Shown: piece by piece, positions 50,780-59,911 of the stretch
Numbering within the stretch: position 1 is the stretch's first letter
Layout: every line of letters begins with the position of its first letter
Source of the DNA: Streptomyces sp. NBC_00708
GTDB lineage: Bacteria > Actinomycetota > Actinomycetes > Streptomycetales > Streptomycetaceae
DNA: 64,000 nt
Reading direction: 5' to 3'
NCBI GenBank assembly: GCA_036226585.1
Contig: CP108997.1
Span: 1,116,001-1,180,000, forward strand
Notes under the pieces: model-generated
What the model saw: only the letters and a program-made list of their open reading frames with translations
Databases searched by the model: none
What the model was told of the DNA's origin: nothing
Translations under genes and position numbers: made by a program

Positions 50780-51682
50780 ATGCCCCGACACCGCGTACGC
50801 CGCTCCGCCCTGCCCGTATCCCTGACGGCCGCCGCCGTGCTGGCCGTCTCGGCCGCCGGGGGCGCGTACGTCATCGGCCGTGCGCCGGACCGGACGCCGG
50901 CCGCGGTCGCCTCCGTATCGTCGGCGTCACCGTCCCCGGAAGCGAGCGAGGAGCCGTCGGTGGATCTGGACGCGGAGCTGGAGGCGGCCGTCGAGCCGCT
51001 GGTGGGCGGGGAGCCGGGGGCCGCGCTCTCGGTCGCGGTGCTGGACAGCGGCAGCGGTACGCGTGCGGTGTACGGGGGCGCGGATGCGACGTACGCGACG
51101 GCGAGCATCGTCAAGGTGGACATCCTGGCGGCGCTGCTGCTGCGGGCCCAGGACGAGGAGCGCGGGCTGACCGCCACCGAGCGCACCCGGGCTGCCGCGA
51201 TGATCGGGAAGAGCGACAACGACTCCGCGACCGCGCTGCTGGCGGCGGCCGGCGGGGCGACGGGCCTGGACGCGGCGAACGCACGGCTGGGGCTCACCGC
51301 GACGACCTCGTCGCACGCCTGGGGGCTGACGAGCACCACGGCGGCCGACCAGCTGACGCTGCTGGGGGCGGTGTTCGGTACGGAGAGGGACGCGGCCCTC
51401 AGCGAGGAGTCGCGGGCGTACATACGCGGGCTGATGGCCCGGGTGGAGGCCGACCAGCAGTGGGGCGTCTCGGCGGCGGGCGACGCCTGGGCGCTGAAGA
51501 ACGGCTGGATGCCGCGTACCGCCACCGGGTTGTGGAACGTCAACAGCATCGGGCGGGTGACGGCGGACGGCCACACCTATCTGGTGGCGGTGCTGTCCGG
51601 CGGCCAGGCGTCCAAGGAGAGCGGCATCGAGCTCGTCGAGTCGGCGGCGAAGGCGGCGGTGGGGGTGCTGAGCGCGCGGTGA
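50780..51682 (+). CDS. Secreted or membrane-anchored serine hydrolase of the beta-lactamase fold
   Basis: A 300-residue protein with an N-terminal hydrophobic signal/anchor (LPVSLTAAAVLAVSAAGGAY) and a Ser/Pro/Glu-rich linker to about residue 65. The catalytic domain shows the class A-like triad of motifs: SIVK (SxxK), SDN and KNG. There is no obvious Glu166-containing omega loop, so a carboxypeptidase or degenerate beta-lactamase role is as likely as antibiotic hydrolysis. TAGCGT lies seven bases before the ATG, so it is probably leaderless. It is divergent from the SseB gene by 86 bases. Confidence 0.85.
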   Translation: MPRHRVRRSALPVSLTAAAVLAVSAAGGAYVIGRAPDRTPAAVASVSSASPSPEASEEPSVDLDAELEAAVEPLVGGEPGAALSVAVLDSGSGTRAVYGGADATYATASIVKVDILAALLLRAQDEERGLTATERTRAAAMIGKSDNDSATALLAAAGGATGLDAANARLGLTATTSSHAWGLTSTTAADQLTLLGAVFGTERDAALSEESRAYIRGLMARVEADQQWGVSAAGDAWALKNGWMPRTATGLWNVNSIGRVTADGHTYLVAVLSGGQASKESGIELVESAAKAAVGVLSAR

Positions 51683-51692
51683 GTCCGCGCGC

Positions 51693-52922
51693 TCAACGGC
51701 GCCAGGCGGAGAGCGCGCGGCTGCGGCGGAGCAGGACGCCTGCCGCGAGCAGGAGCACACCGAGGCCGCCGGCCGCCGGGGCGAGCCATCCGGCCGGGCC
51801 GCCGTCCTCCGGCTCGGGCGTGGGGCCGGCGCCGAAGTACCGCTTGCGGTAACCGGCGGGGGCGGAGTCGCCGCGCACCTCGGCGGGGCGCACCCGGCCG
51901 CCCGCCTCGATGGCCGCCGCCGGGTCGACGATCCCGTAGCCGCGCGCGTCGTCGCGGCCGGAGGCGGGGGCGTCGCGCGCGGTGTCGGTGAGGAGCTTCT
52001 TGATCTGCGCGGGCGAGAGCCCGGGGTGCTCGGACCTGACGAGGGCCACCGCGCCGGAGACGAACGCGGCGGCGGCGGAGGTGCCCCACTCCACGTAGTA
52101 CTTGCGGTCGGGCGCCGGTACGACGATGTCGTCGCCGGGCGCGCTCACGGTGGCGTACCAGCGGCGGGTGGAGAACGAGGCGTGGGTGCCGTACCGGTCG
52201 ACGGCCGCGGCGGCGATGACCCCGGGGTAGGCGGCGGGGTACGAGATGTGGTCGCCCTTCTCGCCGCCGTTGCCGGCCGAGGCGACGACGACGGAGCCCT
52301 TCTTCAGCGCGTACTGGACGGCGGCGTCCTCGCCCGGCTCGGGGTGCGCGGACTCGCTGTCGTCGCCCAGGGAGAGGTTGATGACGTCGGCGCCGTGGTC
52401 GGCGGCCCAGCGGATGCCGTCGGCGAGGGCGGTGCCCCGGGTCCTGCGGGCCTCGGCGCGGGCCGGGTCGCTCGCTTCGAGGATGACGCGGACCGGGAGG
52501 ATCTTCGCCTCGGGCGCGATGCCGAGGACGCCGTCGGCACGTCCGCTGCCGTGGCCCCGGCCCGCGATGATCCCGGCCATGGCGGTGCCGTGCCGGGCCC
52601 ACGCCTTGTCGCCGCGCTCCGCGCCGAAGCCGATCAGGTCCTTGCCGGGCAGGACCTGGCCCGCGAGGTCGGGCAGGCTGCCGTCGACCCCGGTGTCCAC
52701 GACGGCGACGGTGACGCCCTTGCCCCGGGTGGCCTCCCAGGCCCGGTCGGTGTGCAGGGCGTCCAGCCCCCACTGCTGGGCCCGGATGGTGTCGGCCCCC
52801 GCCGGGGTCGCGGGGAGCAGGACGAGGGCGGTGACCGCGCAGAGCGTGCCGAGGGTGCGCCGGGCGGATCGTCGCGGACCCACGGGCCTCCGGAGGGGCC
52901 CGGGGACGCGGTGGCGGGTCAT
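51693..52922 (-). CDS. Mycosin-like subtilase (type VII secretion-associated serine protease)
   Basis: A 409-residue membrane-anchored S8 protease. It has a signal peptide (about 22-43, ending TPAGA), the catalytic Asp in VAVVDTGVDGSL, His in RHGTAMAGIIAGRG, Ser in EWGTSAAAAFVSGAVALV, and a C-terminal TM helix (GGLGVLLLAAGVLLRRSR) with a basic end. This is the mycosin (MycP) layout. No esx, ecc or other type VII genes are visible nearby. Its start overlaps the stop of the upstream gene by four bases. Confidence 0.88.
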   Translation of the reverse strand: MTRHRVPGPLRRPVGPRRSARRTLGTLCAVTALVLLPATPAGADTIRAQQWGLDALHTDRAWEATRGKGVTVAVVDTGVDGSLPDLAGQVLPGKDLIGFGAERGDKAWARHGTAMAGIIAGRGHGSGRADGVLGIAPEAKILPVRVILEASDPARAEARRTRGTALADGIRWAADHGADVINLSLGDDSESAHPEPGEDAAVQYALKKGSVVVASAGNGGEKGDHISYPAAYPGVIAAAAVDRYGTHASFSTRRWYATVSAPGDDIVVPAPDRKYYVEWGTSAAAAFVSGAVALVRSEHPGLSPAQIKKLLTDTARDAPASGRDDARGYGIVDPAAAIEAGGRVRPAEVRGDSAPAGYRKRYFGAGPTPEPEDGGPAGWLAPAAGGLGVLLLAAGVLLRRSRALSAWRR

Positions 52923-53869
52923 CCGGGCTGCTCCGTGAGGTCGGCGACGTGGGTGCGCAGCGCGCGCTCGACCCGGTCGGCCACGCCCTTCGCCTCGTGG
53001 CCGAGCCCGGCCTGCGCGGCGGCGGTCGTCGCGCCCGGTGCCATGGCCTGTGCGGCGGGCCGGGGCGGGGTGGCGGCGCGTCCGTCGGCGAATCCGGACA
53101 CGGCGAAGGTGACGACGGGGATCTCGGTCAGCACGTGGACGGACCAGCTGGCGCGCTGCCGGTCGCGGAACGAGGCGGCGGGGCTGTCCTTCACGGGGTA
53201 GGCGCGGGGCAGCAGGTCGGTGCGCCGGTCGAGGTGCTCGTCGGTGAACCGGGTGCTCAGGGCGCGCATCGCCTCGGTGTCGGCCTCGGTGAAGACCAGT
53301 CCGACGGTGGTGACGCTGCTGGCCGTGGCATCGGTGTACGTGGCCCGCAGCACATGGGCGCAGCCGACCGTGCGCAGCGTCCTGGCCAGCAGGGGGTCGA
53401 GCGCGGTGGAGCAGCCGCTGTCCGGGGCGACGGCGAGCCTCGTCCAGACCCGGTCGGCGCCGCCGGGCCCGGCTCCGTCGCCCTTCAGGGTGCGGGGGAA
53501 GAGGGTGTCCACGGGGACGCTGTGCCAGGCCTCCCGGCCCACGGTGTACGCGCTGCGGGCGGCGGGGTCGTCGTCCGGGCCGTCGGTCAGCCAGCTGCCG
53601 GCGGCGGCCCCGCCGATCAGCCCGAGCCCGAGGACCACGCAGACACCGGCGGCCACGGGCCGGTACCGGCGGGGGCCGCGGAGCGGGGTTCCGGGGGGCG
53701 ACGGGAGGGCGGGGGGCGGCCAGGCGGTCTCGTCCGGCGCGGGGAGCGGGGCGGGGAGCGGGGCGGCGGGCGGGTGGGGTGCGGTGGGTTCTTCGGGGGT
53801 GGGGGGCGCGGGGCGGGGAGGGGCCGTCGGGCGGGGCGGGACGGGAGCGCGCTGCGCCTCGGTGCTCAT
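52919..53869 (-). CDS. Pro-rich single-pass membrane protein co-transcribed with the mycosin-like protease
   Basis: A 316-residue protein that I do not recognise. Residues 1-62 are very Pro/Ala-rich (cytoplasmic), one TM helix follows (about 68-92, VAAGVCVVLGLGLIGGAAAG), then a roughly 220-residue outer domain with a few Cys (SGCSTALDP and TVGCAHVL) that could form a disulphide. Overlap with the protease gene (ATGA) suggests a functional pair, perhaps as partner or substrate. The start ATG 53869 is preceded by a G-rich ribosome site. Confidence 0.78.
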   Translation of the reverse strand: MSTEAQRAPVPPRPTAPPRPAPPTPEEPTAPHPPAAPLPAPLPAPDETAWPPPALPSPPGTPLRGPRRYRPVAAGVCVVLGLGLIGGAAAGSWLTDGPDDDPAARSAYTVGREAWHSVPVDTLFPRTLKGDGAGPGGADRVWTRLAVAPDSGCSTALDPLLARTLRTVGCAHVLRATYTDATASSVTTVGLVFTEADTEAMRALSTRFTDEHLDRRTDLLPRAYPVKDSPAASFRDRQRASWSVHVLTEIPVVTFAVSGFADGRAATPPRPAAQAMAPGATTAAAQAGLGHEAKGVADRVERALRTHVADLTEQPG

Positions 53870-54053
53870 CCGCCCCCCTGATCCGTTCCGTACCGCGCGC
53901 GGACTCCGCCCGCACAGACAGGACCCCGCTCGCCGCGTGGGCGTCACTCTACGGGCTGCGGCGGTACCGGTGGGAGCGGGCGGTCCGCGCACCGGCCGAT
54001 CTGCACGGATCGTCCCCCTACCCAGCGGTAGAACCGTCTGGCAAGCTGCGGCC

Positions 54054-55256
54054 ATGACTGCCCGTGCCACTGACCGGACCCGTTACGACCGGGCCACCGC
54101 CCATCTCGACGCTCCCGTAGCCGTCGTCGATCTGGAGGCGTTCGACGCCAACGCCGACGATCTCGTACGCCGGGCGGCGGGCAAGCCGGTCCGGGTGGCG
54201 AGCAAGTCGGTGCGCTGCCGGGCCCTGCTCGAACGGGTGCTGGCGCGGCCCGGGTTCGCCGGGATCATGTCGTTCACGCTCGCGGAGTCGCTGTGGCTGG
54301 CCCGCGCCGGCTTCGACGACGTCCTGCTGGCCTACCCCTCCGCCGACCGGCCGGCCTACGCGGAACTGGCCGCCGACCCGAAGCTCGCCGCCGCCGTGAC
54401 GGTGATGGTGGACGACCACGCCCAGCTGGACCTGATCGACGCGGCGCGGGCCGGCGGCACCCAGGAGATCCGGGTCTGTCTGGAACTGGACACCTCGCTG
54501 CGGATGCTCGGCGGCCGGGTCAGGATCGGGGCCCTGCGCTCGCCGCTGCGCTCCCCCGCCCAGCTGGCGGAGCTGGCCAGGTCCGTGGTGCGGCGCCCCG
54601 GTTTCCGGCTGGTGGGGCTGATGGCGTACGAGGGGCACATCGCCGGCGTCGGCGACTCGGTCGCGGGGCGTCCGCTGCGCTCCCGGGCGATCCGCCTCAT
54701 GCAGGCCACGGCCCGCAAGGAGCTGGCGGCCCGGCGGGCCGAGGTGGTACGGGCGGTCCGGGCCGTGGCGCCGGACCTGGAGTTCGTGAACGGCGGGGGC
54801 ACGGGCAGCGTGCAGCACACGGCGGCGGAGGACGCGGTGACGGAGATCGCCGCCGGTTCGGGGCTGTACGTGCCGCGCCTGTTCGACAACTACACCTCGT
54901 TCACCGCACGCCCGGCCGCGCTGTTCGCGCAGCCCGTGGTGCGGCGGCCCGGCGTGGGCGTGGTGACGGTGCTCGGCGGCGGCTACCCTGCCTCGGGTGC
55001 GGCCGGGCCGGACCGGCTGCCGGTCCCGTATCTGCCGGAGGGGCTGCGCTACGACCCGCAGGAGGGACCCGGCGAGGTGCAGACCCCGCTGCTGGGCTCC
55101 CCGGCCGACGACCTGCTGATCGGTGACAAGGTGTGGTTCCGGCACGCGAAGGCCGGTGAGCTGTGCGAGCGGTTCGACGCGCTGCACCTGATCGAGGGCG
55201 ACCGGGTGACGGCGACCGTACCGACGTACCGGGGCGAGGGACGTACGTTCCTCTAG
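54054..55256 (+). CDS. PLP-dependent amino-acid deaminase/aldolase of the alanine-racemase N-domain type
   Basis: A 400-residue protein with an alanine-racemase-like TIM barrel: VAVVDLEAFDANADDLVRRA, then PVRVASKSVRCRALLERVL where the Lys after VAS should hold PLP. ELDTSLRMLGGRVRIGALRS and LEFVNGGGTGSVQHTAAEDA are typical of the D-threonine aldolase / D-amino-acid deaminase group. Two His/Cys metal ligands may lie near the C-terminus (KVWFRHAKAGELCERFD). Substrate unknown. It overlaps the convergent DUF2510 gene by four bases. Confidence 0.87.
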   Translation: MTARATDRTRYDRATAHLDAPVAVVDLEAFDANADDLVRRAAGKPVRVASKSVRCRALLERVLARPGFAGIMSFTLAESLWLARAGFDDVLLAYPSADRPAYAELAADPKLAAAVTVMVDDHAQLDLIDAARAGGTQEIRVCLELDTSLRMLGGRVRIGALRSPLRSPAQLAELARSVVRRPGFRLVGLMAYEGHIAGVGDSVAGRPLRSRAIRLMQATARKELAARRAEVVRAVRAVAPDLEFVNGGGTGSVQHTAAEDAVTEIAAGSGLYVPRLFDNYTSFTARPAALFAQPVVRRPGVGVVTVLGGGYPASGAAGPDRLPVPYLPEGLRYDPQEGPGEVQTPLLGSPADDLLIGDKVWFRHAKAGELCERFDALHLIEGDRVTATVPTYRGEGRTFL

Positions 55257-56212
55257 TCGGTCGAGTGCTCCACGGAGTTGCCGACGCCGCCGTCCGTCGC
55301 GCTGTCGCCGATCGGGCGGATGCCCTGGGTGAGGGTGTCCATGAGGGCGAGCGGCGGCCCGTCCGGGCCGGCGTCGAGGGCGCACCGCACGATGACGGGT
55401 GACTCGCTGCCGAGGGGCGAGGGGAAGGCGAGCGACTGGACGTAGCCGCCGGGGCCCTTGGCGGTGGTGACCTTCCAGCGGACGTAGTAGCCGGTGCGGC
55501 CGGCCACGGTGACCTCGCCGGCGGCGACCTGCCGGTGCGCGGTGATGCCGCCGTGGATGCGCCGGCCGACGAGGTCCTCCTCGTACGCCCGGTCGGCGGC
55601 ATCGGTGATGTCCTCCTTGGCGAGGGCCTCGGGCGTGGTGGCGTCGGTGCCGCCGGGGGTCCGGGTGGTGACGGTGCCGTGGTAGCAGAAGGAGGAGGAC
55701 GCGCCGGGGCAGTCGTAGGACTCCTTGGTGCGCAGGGTCAGCAGCTGCCCCGAAGTCCGCTCCGGCCGTTCCCAGCCGTCGGGGATGGGCAGCGTGATGC
55801 CGTTGAGCTGGTCGACGAGCACGTTCGGGTCCTGCTGGACCGGTGTGCTGTCCGGCGAGGGGTCGTCGCTGCCCGGGGCCGCGTCGGTGCCGGTCCGCGA
55901 GGGTGACGGCGAGGTGTGGGCCCGCGGGGGCGCCGGGTCGTCGTTCCCGGTGAGCAGCACGGCCCCGGTCACGACGGCGCCGACGACGACCGCTGCGGCC
56001 ACCACGAGGGCGACGGCCCGCGCGCTGCCGCCTGGACCGTTGCCCGTACCGCCCGGCCGGTTCACCGCGTACTGCGGGACCGGCGCCGGGGCCGGTACGG
56101 GCGCGGCGGCGGGCGCCCGGGTGTGGGCGGTCCACGCCGTCCCGTCCCACCAGCGCTCGGTGCCGGGCGCGGAGGTGTCCGGGTACCAGCCGGGCGGAGT
56201 CGGGTAGGTCAT
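55253..56212 (-). CDS. DUF2510 domain membrane protein
   Basis: A 319-residue protein. The N-terminal DUF2510 motif is PPGWYPDTSAPGTERWWDGT, followed by a Pro/Ala linker, one TM helix (about 64-88, ALVVAAAVVVGAVVTGAVLL) and a secreted domain with Cys pairs (YDCPGASSSFCYHG). The function is unknown; the architecture is common in actinobacteria. TAGAGT lies six bases before the ATG with GGAG in between, so leaderless or short-leader initiation is likely. Confidence 0.86.
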   Translation of the reverse strand: MTYPTPPGWYPDTSAPGTERWWDGTAWTAHTRAPAAAPVPAPAPVPQYAVNRPGGTGNGPGGSARAVALVVAAAVVVGAVVTGAVLLTGNDDPAPPRAHTSPSPSRTGTDAAPGSDDPSPDSTPVQQDPNVLVDQLNGITLPIPDGWERPERTSGQLLTLRTKESYDCPGASSSFCYHGTVTTRTPGGTDATTPEALAKEDITDAADRAYEEDLVGRRIHGGITAHRQVAAGEVTVAGRTGYYVRWKVTTAKGPGGYVQSLAFPSPLGSESPVIVRCALDAGPDGPPLALMDTLTQGIRPIGDSATDGGVGNSVEHSTD

Positions 56213-56234
56213 CGCTCCACTCTAGGAGAGGCGG

Positions 56235-57023
56235 CTACAGCGGTGTGACGTAGGCACCGGAGATGCCGCCGTCCACGAGGAAGTCCGTGGCGTTGACGAA
56301 CGAGGAGTCGTCGCTCGCCAGGAAGGCGACGGCGGCGGCGATCTCGGTGGCTTCGGCGAACCGGCCGAGCGGGATGTGCACCAGCCTGCGGGCCGCCCGC
56401 TCGGGGTCCTTGGCGAACAGCTCCTGGAGCAGCGGGGTGTTGACCGGCCCCGGGCAGAGCGCGTTGACGCGGATCCCCTCGCGGGCGAACTGGACGCCCA
56501 GTTCACGGGTCATCGCCAGCACCCCGCCCTTGGACGCGGTGTACGAGATCTGCGAGGTGGCCGCGCCCATCCGGGCCACGAAGGAGGCGGTGTTGATGAT
56601 GGAGCCCCGGCCCCGGCGGCGCATGTAGGGCAGGGCCGCCTTGCAGCAGAGGTAGACGGAGGTGAGGTTGACGTCCTGGACGCGCTTCCATGCCTCCAGT
56701 TCGGTGGTGAGGATGGAGTCGTCCTCGGGCGGCGAGATGCCGGCGTTGTTGAACGCGATGTCGACCGAGCCGTAGGTGTCGTCGGCCGTCCGGAACAGCT
56801 CGGCGACCTGTCCGGGGTCGGTCACGTCGACGCGTACGAAGGTGCCGCCGACCGCCTCGGCCGCCGCCTCGCCGGCCGCCGCGTCGATGTCGCCGCAGAC
56901 GACATGCGCCCCCTCGGAGGCGAGCCGGTGGGCGGTAGCCAGGCCGATGCCGCTGCCGGCGCCGGTGATGACGGCGGTGCGGCCGACGAGGCGCCGGCAG
57001 ATGATCTCGGGGTCCGTGCTCAT
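56235..57023 (-). CDS. Short-chain dehydrogenase/reductase (GlnA4-cluster member)
   Basis: A 262-residue classical SDR. The NAD(P) motif is AVITGAGSGIGLATAHRLAS, NNAG is present, and the catalytic triad is Ser in IINTASFVARMG, then Tyr and Lys in YTASKGG. The Asp in VVCGDIDAAAG after strand 2 indicates NAD. It is last in a three-gene operon, six bases after the aldehyde dehydrogenase. In context it could oxidise the alcohol group of a gamma-glutamylated amino alcohol; this is inference. Confidence 0.93.
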   Translation of the reverse strand: MSTDPEIICRRLVGRTAVITGAGSGIGLATAHRLASEGAHVVCGDIDAAAGEAAAEAVGGTFVRVDVTDPGQVAELFRTADDTYGSVDIAFNNAGISPPEDDSILTTELEAWKRVQDVNLTSVYLCCKAALPYMRRRGRGSIINTASFVARMGAATSQISYTASKGGVLAMTRELGVQFAREGIRVNALCPGPVNTPLLQELFAKDPERAARRLVHIPLGRFAEATEIAAAVAFLASDDSSFVNATDFLVDGGISGAYVTPL

Positions 57024-57029
57024 GGGAGT

Positions 57030-58394
57030 TCAGGCCTCCGTGCTCAGGAAGACGTTCTTGGTCTCGGTGAAGGCGGTGAGGGCGTCGGGCCCCAGTTCGC
57101 GGCCGATGCCGGACTGCTTGAACCCGCCGAACGGCGTCCAGTAGCGGACCGCCGCGTGCGAGTTGACGGAGAGGTTGCCCGCCCGGACGGCCTGGGAGAC
57201 ACGCAGCGCGCGCCCCACGTCCCGGGTCCAGAGCGAGCCGGCGAGCCCGTAGTCGGTGGCGTTGGCGAGGCGTACGGCGTCCGCCTCGTCCTCGAAGGGC
57301 AGCACGACGGCGACGGGCCCGAACACCTCCTCGGTGGCGACGGGCGCGTCCGCCGGGACGCCGGTGAGGACGGTCGGCGGGAACCAGAAGCCGGGCCCCT
57401 GCGGCGCGCTCCCCCGGATCGCCGCCGCGCCCTCGGGGACGTAACCGCGTACGCGTTCCAGCTGGGTACGGGAGATGAGCGGGCCCATCCGCGTCTTCTC
57501 GTCGGAGGGGTCGCCGACGGGGAACGCCTCGACGGCCGGGGCGAGGAGTTCCAGGAAGCGGTCGTACGCGGAGCGCTGGACGAGGATGCGGGTGCGGGCG
57601 CAGCAGTCCTGGCCGGCGTTGTCCAGGAAGGAGTCGGGGGCGGCGGCCGCGGCGGCCTCGATGTCGGCGTCGGCGAAGACGATGTTGGGGCTCTTGCCGC
57701 CGAGTTCGAGGGTGACGCGCTTGAGGTGGCCGGCGCATTTGGCCATGATCCGTTTGCCGGTGCGGGTGGAGCCGGTGAAGACGATCTTGGCGACGTCCGG
57801 GTGTTCGACGAGGGCGTTGCCCGCCTCGTCGCCGGCGCCGGGCAGCACCTGGAAGAGGTGTTCGGGAAGACCCGCCTCCAGGGCGATCTCCGCGAGCCGG
57901 AGGGCGGTCAGCGGAGTGGTCTCGGCGGGCTTGAGGATCACCGCGTTGCCGGCGGCGAGGGCGGGGGCGGTGCCCCAGGCGGCGATCGGCATCGGAAAGT
58001 TCCAGGGCGCGATGACGCCGACGACGCCGAGGGGTTCCAGGAGGGTGAGGTCGATGCCGCCGGGGACGGGGATCTGCCGGCCGCTGAGCCGTTCCACTCC
58101 CCCGGCGGCGAAGTCGAGCAGGTCGCGGACGTTGCCCGCCTCCCAGCGGGCGTTGGTGAGGGTGTGGCCGGCCTCCCGGACCTCCAGCAGGGCCAGTTCC
58201 TCGGTGCGGGCGTCGACGGCGGCGGCGAACCGGCGCAGCAGCCGGGCCCGGTCGGCGGGGGCGAGCGCGGCCCAGGCGCGCTGGGCGGCGGTGGCGCGGC
58301 CGACGGCGGTGTGCACGCCGGCGGCCGGGGTGGCGGGGACGGTGGCGATGGTCTCCCCGGTCGCCGGGTTCAGGACGTGGTGCTCGTGGATCAC
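57030..58394 (-). CDS. Aldehyde dehydrogenase (GlnA4-cluster member)
   Basis: A 454-residue NAD(P)-dependent ALDH. Catalytic Glu is in VTLELGGKSPNIVFADADIE, catalytic Cys in FLDNAGQDCCARTRILVQRS (GQDCC), and the cofactor motif FTGSTRTGKRIM and the C-terminal PFGGFKQSGIGRELG are intact. It is 40 bases downstream of the GlnA4-like gene. In context it probably oxidises a gamma-glutamyl aldehyde formed during monoamine breakdown. Confidence 0.95.
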   Translation of the reverse strand: MIHEHHVLNPATGETIATVPATPAAGVHTAVGRATAAQRAWAALAPADRARLLRRFAAAVDARTEELALLEVREAGHTLTNARWEAGNVRDLLDFAAGGVERLSGRQIPVPGGIDLTLLEPLGVVGVIAPWNFPMPIAAWGTAPALAAGNAVILKPAETTPLTALRLAEIALEAGLPEHLFQVLPGAGDEAGNALVEHPDVAKIVFTGSTRTGKRIMAKCAGHLKRVTLELGGKSPNIVFADADIEAAAAAAPDSFLDNAGQDCCARTRILVQRSAYDRFLELLAPAVEAFPVGDPSDEKTRMGPLISRTQLERVRGYVPEGAAAIRGSAPQGPGFWFPPTVLTGVPADAPVATEEVFGPVAVVLPFEDEADAVRLANATDYGLAGSLWTRDVGRALRVSQAVRAGNLSVNSHAAVRYWTPFGGFKQSGIGRELGPDALTAFTETKNVFLSTEA

Positions 58395-58434
58395 ATGGTC
58401 CTCACAGCGGTCGTGGGCCTCGGAGGCGTCGTGG

Positions 58435-59802
58435 TCACAGGCGTTCGAAGGAGCGGCGCAGTTCCCAGTCGGTCACGGCCGCGTCGAAGGCGTCGAGTTC
58501 GACGCGGGCCATGGTGCGGTAGTGCGCGACGACGTCCTCGCCGAAGGCCTCCCGGGCGATCTCGCTGTCCTCCCAGAGGGCTGCGGCCTCGCGCAGGGTG
58601 GCGGGGACCTGGTCGTAGGCGGCGGTGTAGGCGTTGCCCTCGCAGGGTTCGGGGAGTTCGAGCTTCCGCTCGATCCCGTACAGGCCTGCGGCGACGAGTC
58701 CGGCGACGGCCAGGTAGGGGTTGACGTCGCCGCCGGGGAGCCGGTTCTCGAAGCGCAGCGAGGCGCCGTGGCCGACGACGCGCAGGGCACAGGTGCGGTT
58801 GTCGTGGCCCCAGGCGACGGCGGTCGGGGCGAAGGAGCCGGGGCGCAGCCGCTTGTAGGAGTTGATGTTCGGCGCGAAGAGGAGGGAGAGGTCGCGCAGG
58901 GCGGCGAGCTGTCCGGCCAGGAAGTGCCGCATCACCGGTGACATGGCCCCGTCCGCACCGGCCATGACGGAGCGTCCGGGGCCGGTGGTGGAGCGCAGCG
59001 AGAGGTGGATGTGGCAGGAGTTGCCCTCGCGTTCGTTGAACTTGGCCATGAAGGTGAGCGCCATGCCCTCCTGGGCGGCGATCTCCTTGGCGCCGGTCTT
59101 GTAGACGGCGTGCTGGTCGCAGGTGACCAGGGCCTCGTCGTAGCGGAACACGATCTCGTGCTGGCCGGGGTTGCACTCGCCCTTGGCCGACTCGACGGCG
59201 AGGCCCGCGCCCGCCATCTCGTTGCGGACGCGGCGCAGCAGGGGTTCGACGCGGCCGGTCCCGAGGACGGAGTAGTCGACGTTGTACTGGTTGACGGGGG
59301 TGAGGTCGCGGTAGCCGCGGTCCCACGCCTGTTCGTAGGTGTCCTTGAAGACGATGAACTCGAGTTCGGTGCCGACGTGGGCCGTGTAGCCGTGCCCGGC
59401 CAGGCGTTCGAGCTGGCGGCGCAGGATCTGCCGGGGCGCGGCGGTGACGGGCGAGCCGTCGGCCCAGGCGAGGTCGGCGAGGACCAGCGCGGTGCCCTCG
59501 TGCCACGGCACCCGGCGCAGGGTGGTGAGGTCGGGGCGCATGGCGAAGTCGCCGTAGCCGTTGTCCCAGGAGGACATGGCGTAGCCGTCGACGGTGTTCA
59601 TGTCGGTGTCGACGGCGAGGAGGTAGGCGCAGCCCTCGGTGCCGTGGTCCACGACCTCGTCGAGGAAGAAGGGGGCGGCGAAGCGTTTGCCCTGGAGCCG
59701 TCCCTGCATGTCGGGGAAGGCCAGGACGACGGTGTCGACCTCACCGCTGTGCACAAGGCGGCGCAGGTCCGAGAGAGCGAGCGGGGCGGTGCGGTCGGAC
59801 AC
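58435..59802 (-). CDS. glnA4: Glutamine synthetase-like gamma-glutamylmonoamide ligase (GlnA4 type)
   Basis: A 455-residue GS-family protein. The N-terminal beta-grasp part is VVLAFPDMQGRLQGKRFAAP. The catalytic barrel shows GTELEFIVFKDTYEQA, ESAKGECNPGQHEIVFRYDE, FMAKFNEREGNSCHIHLSLR and LRFENRLPGGDVNPYLAVAG. The gene set (SDR, ALDH, GATase) and sequence match S. coelicolor GlnA4, reported as a gamma-glutamylethanolamide synthetase. It should couple glutamate to ethanolamine or a similar amine with ATP. The start GTG 59802 has GAGAGG eight bases upstream. It is the first gene of the operon and is divergent from the hydrolase at 59912. Confidence 0.92.
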   Translation of the reverse strand: MSDRTAPLALSDLRRLVHSGEVDTVVLAFPDMQGRLQGKRFAAPFFLDEVVDHGTEGCAYLLAVDTDMNTVDGYAMSSWDNGYGDFAMRPDLTTLRRVPWHEGTALVLADLAWADGSPVTAAPRQILRRQLERLAGHGYTAHVGTELEFIVFKDTYEQAWDRGYRDLTPVNQYNVDYSVLGTGRVEPLLRRVRNEMAGAGLAVESAKGECNPGQHEIVFRYDEALVTCDQHAVYKTGAKEIAAQEGMALTFMAKFNEREGNSCHIHLSLRSTTGPGRSVMAGADGAMSPVMRHFLAGQLAALRDLSLLFAPNINSYKRLRPGSFAPTAVAWGHDNRTCALRVVGHGASLRFENRLPGGDVNPYLAVAGLVAAGLYGIERKLELPEPCEGNAYTAAYDQVPATLREAAALWEDSEIAREAFGEDVVAHYRTMARVELDAFDAAVTDWELRRSFERL

Positions 59803-59911
59803 GGACGGGTCCTCTCCTCGCGGGCCGGGCAGGCGATCCAATCTATGGGCAGGGCGGGTGTTGTGGGTACGGTGCCGGGGTGTTCCGCGCGCCGTACGAG
59901 GGAGGGCATCG

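Noticed and set aside
50780..51682. Acquired beta-lactamase resistance gene
   Set aside because: SxxK, SDN and KxG motifs are present, but no class A omega-loop Glu is obvious and the context is core chromosome, so a general secreted serine hydrolase is the safer call.
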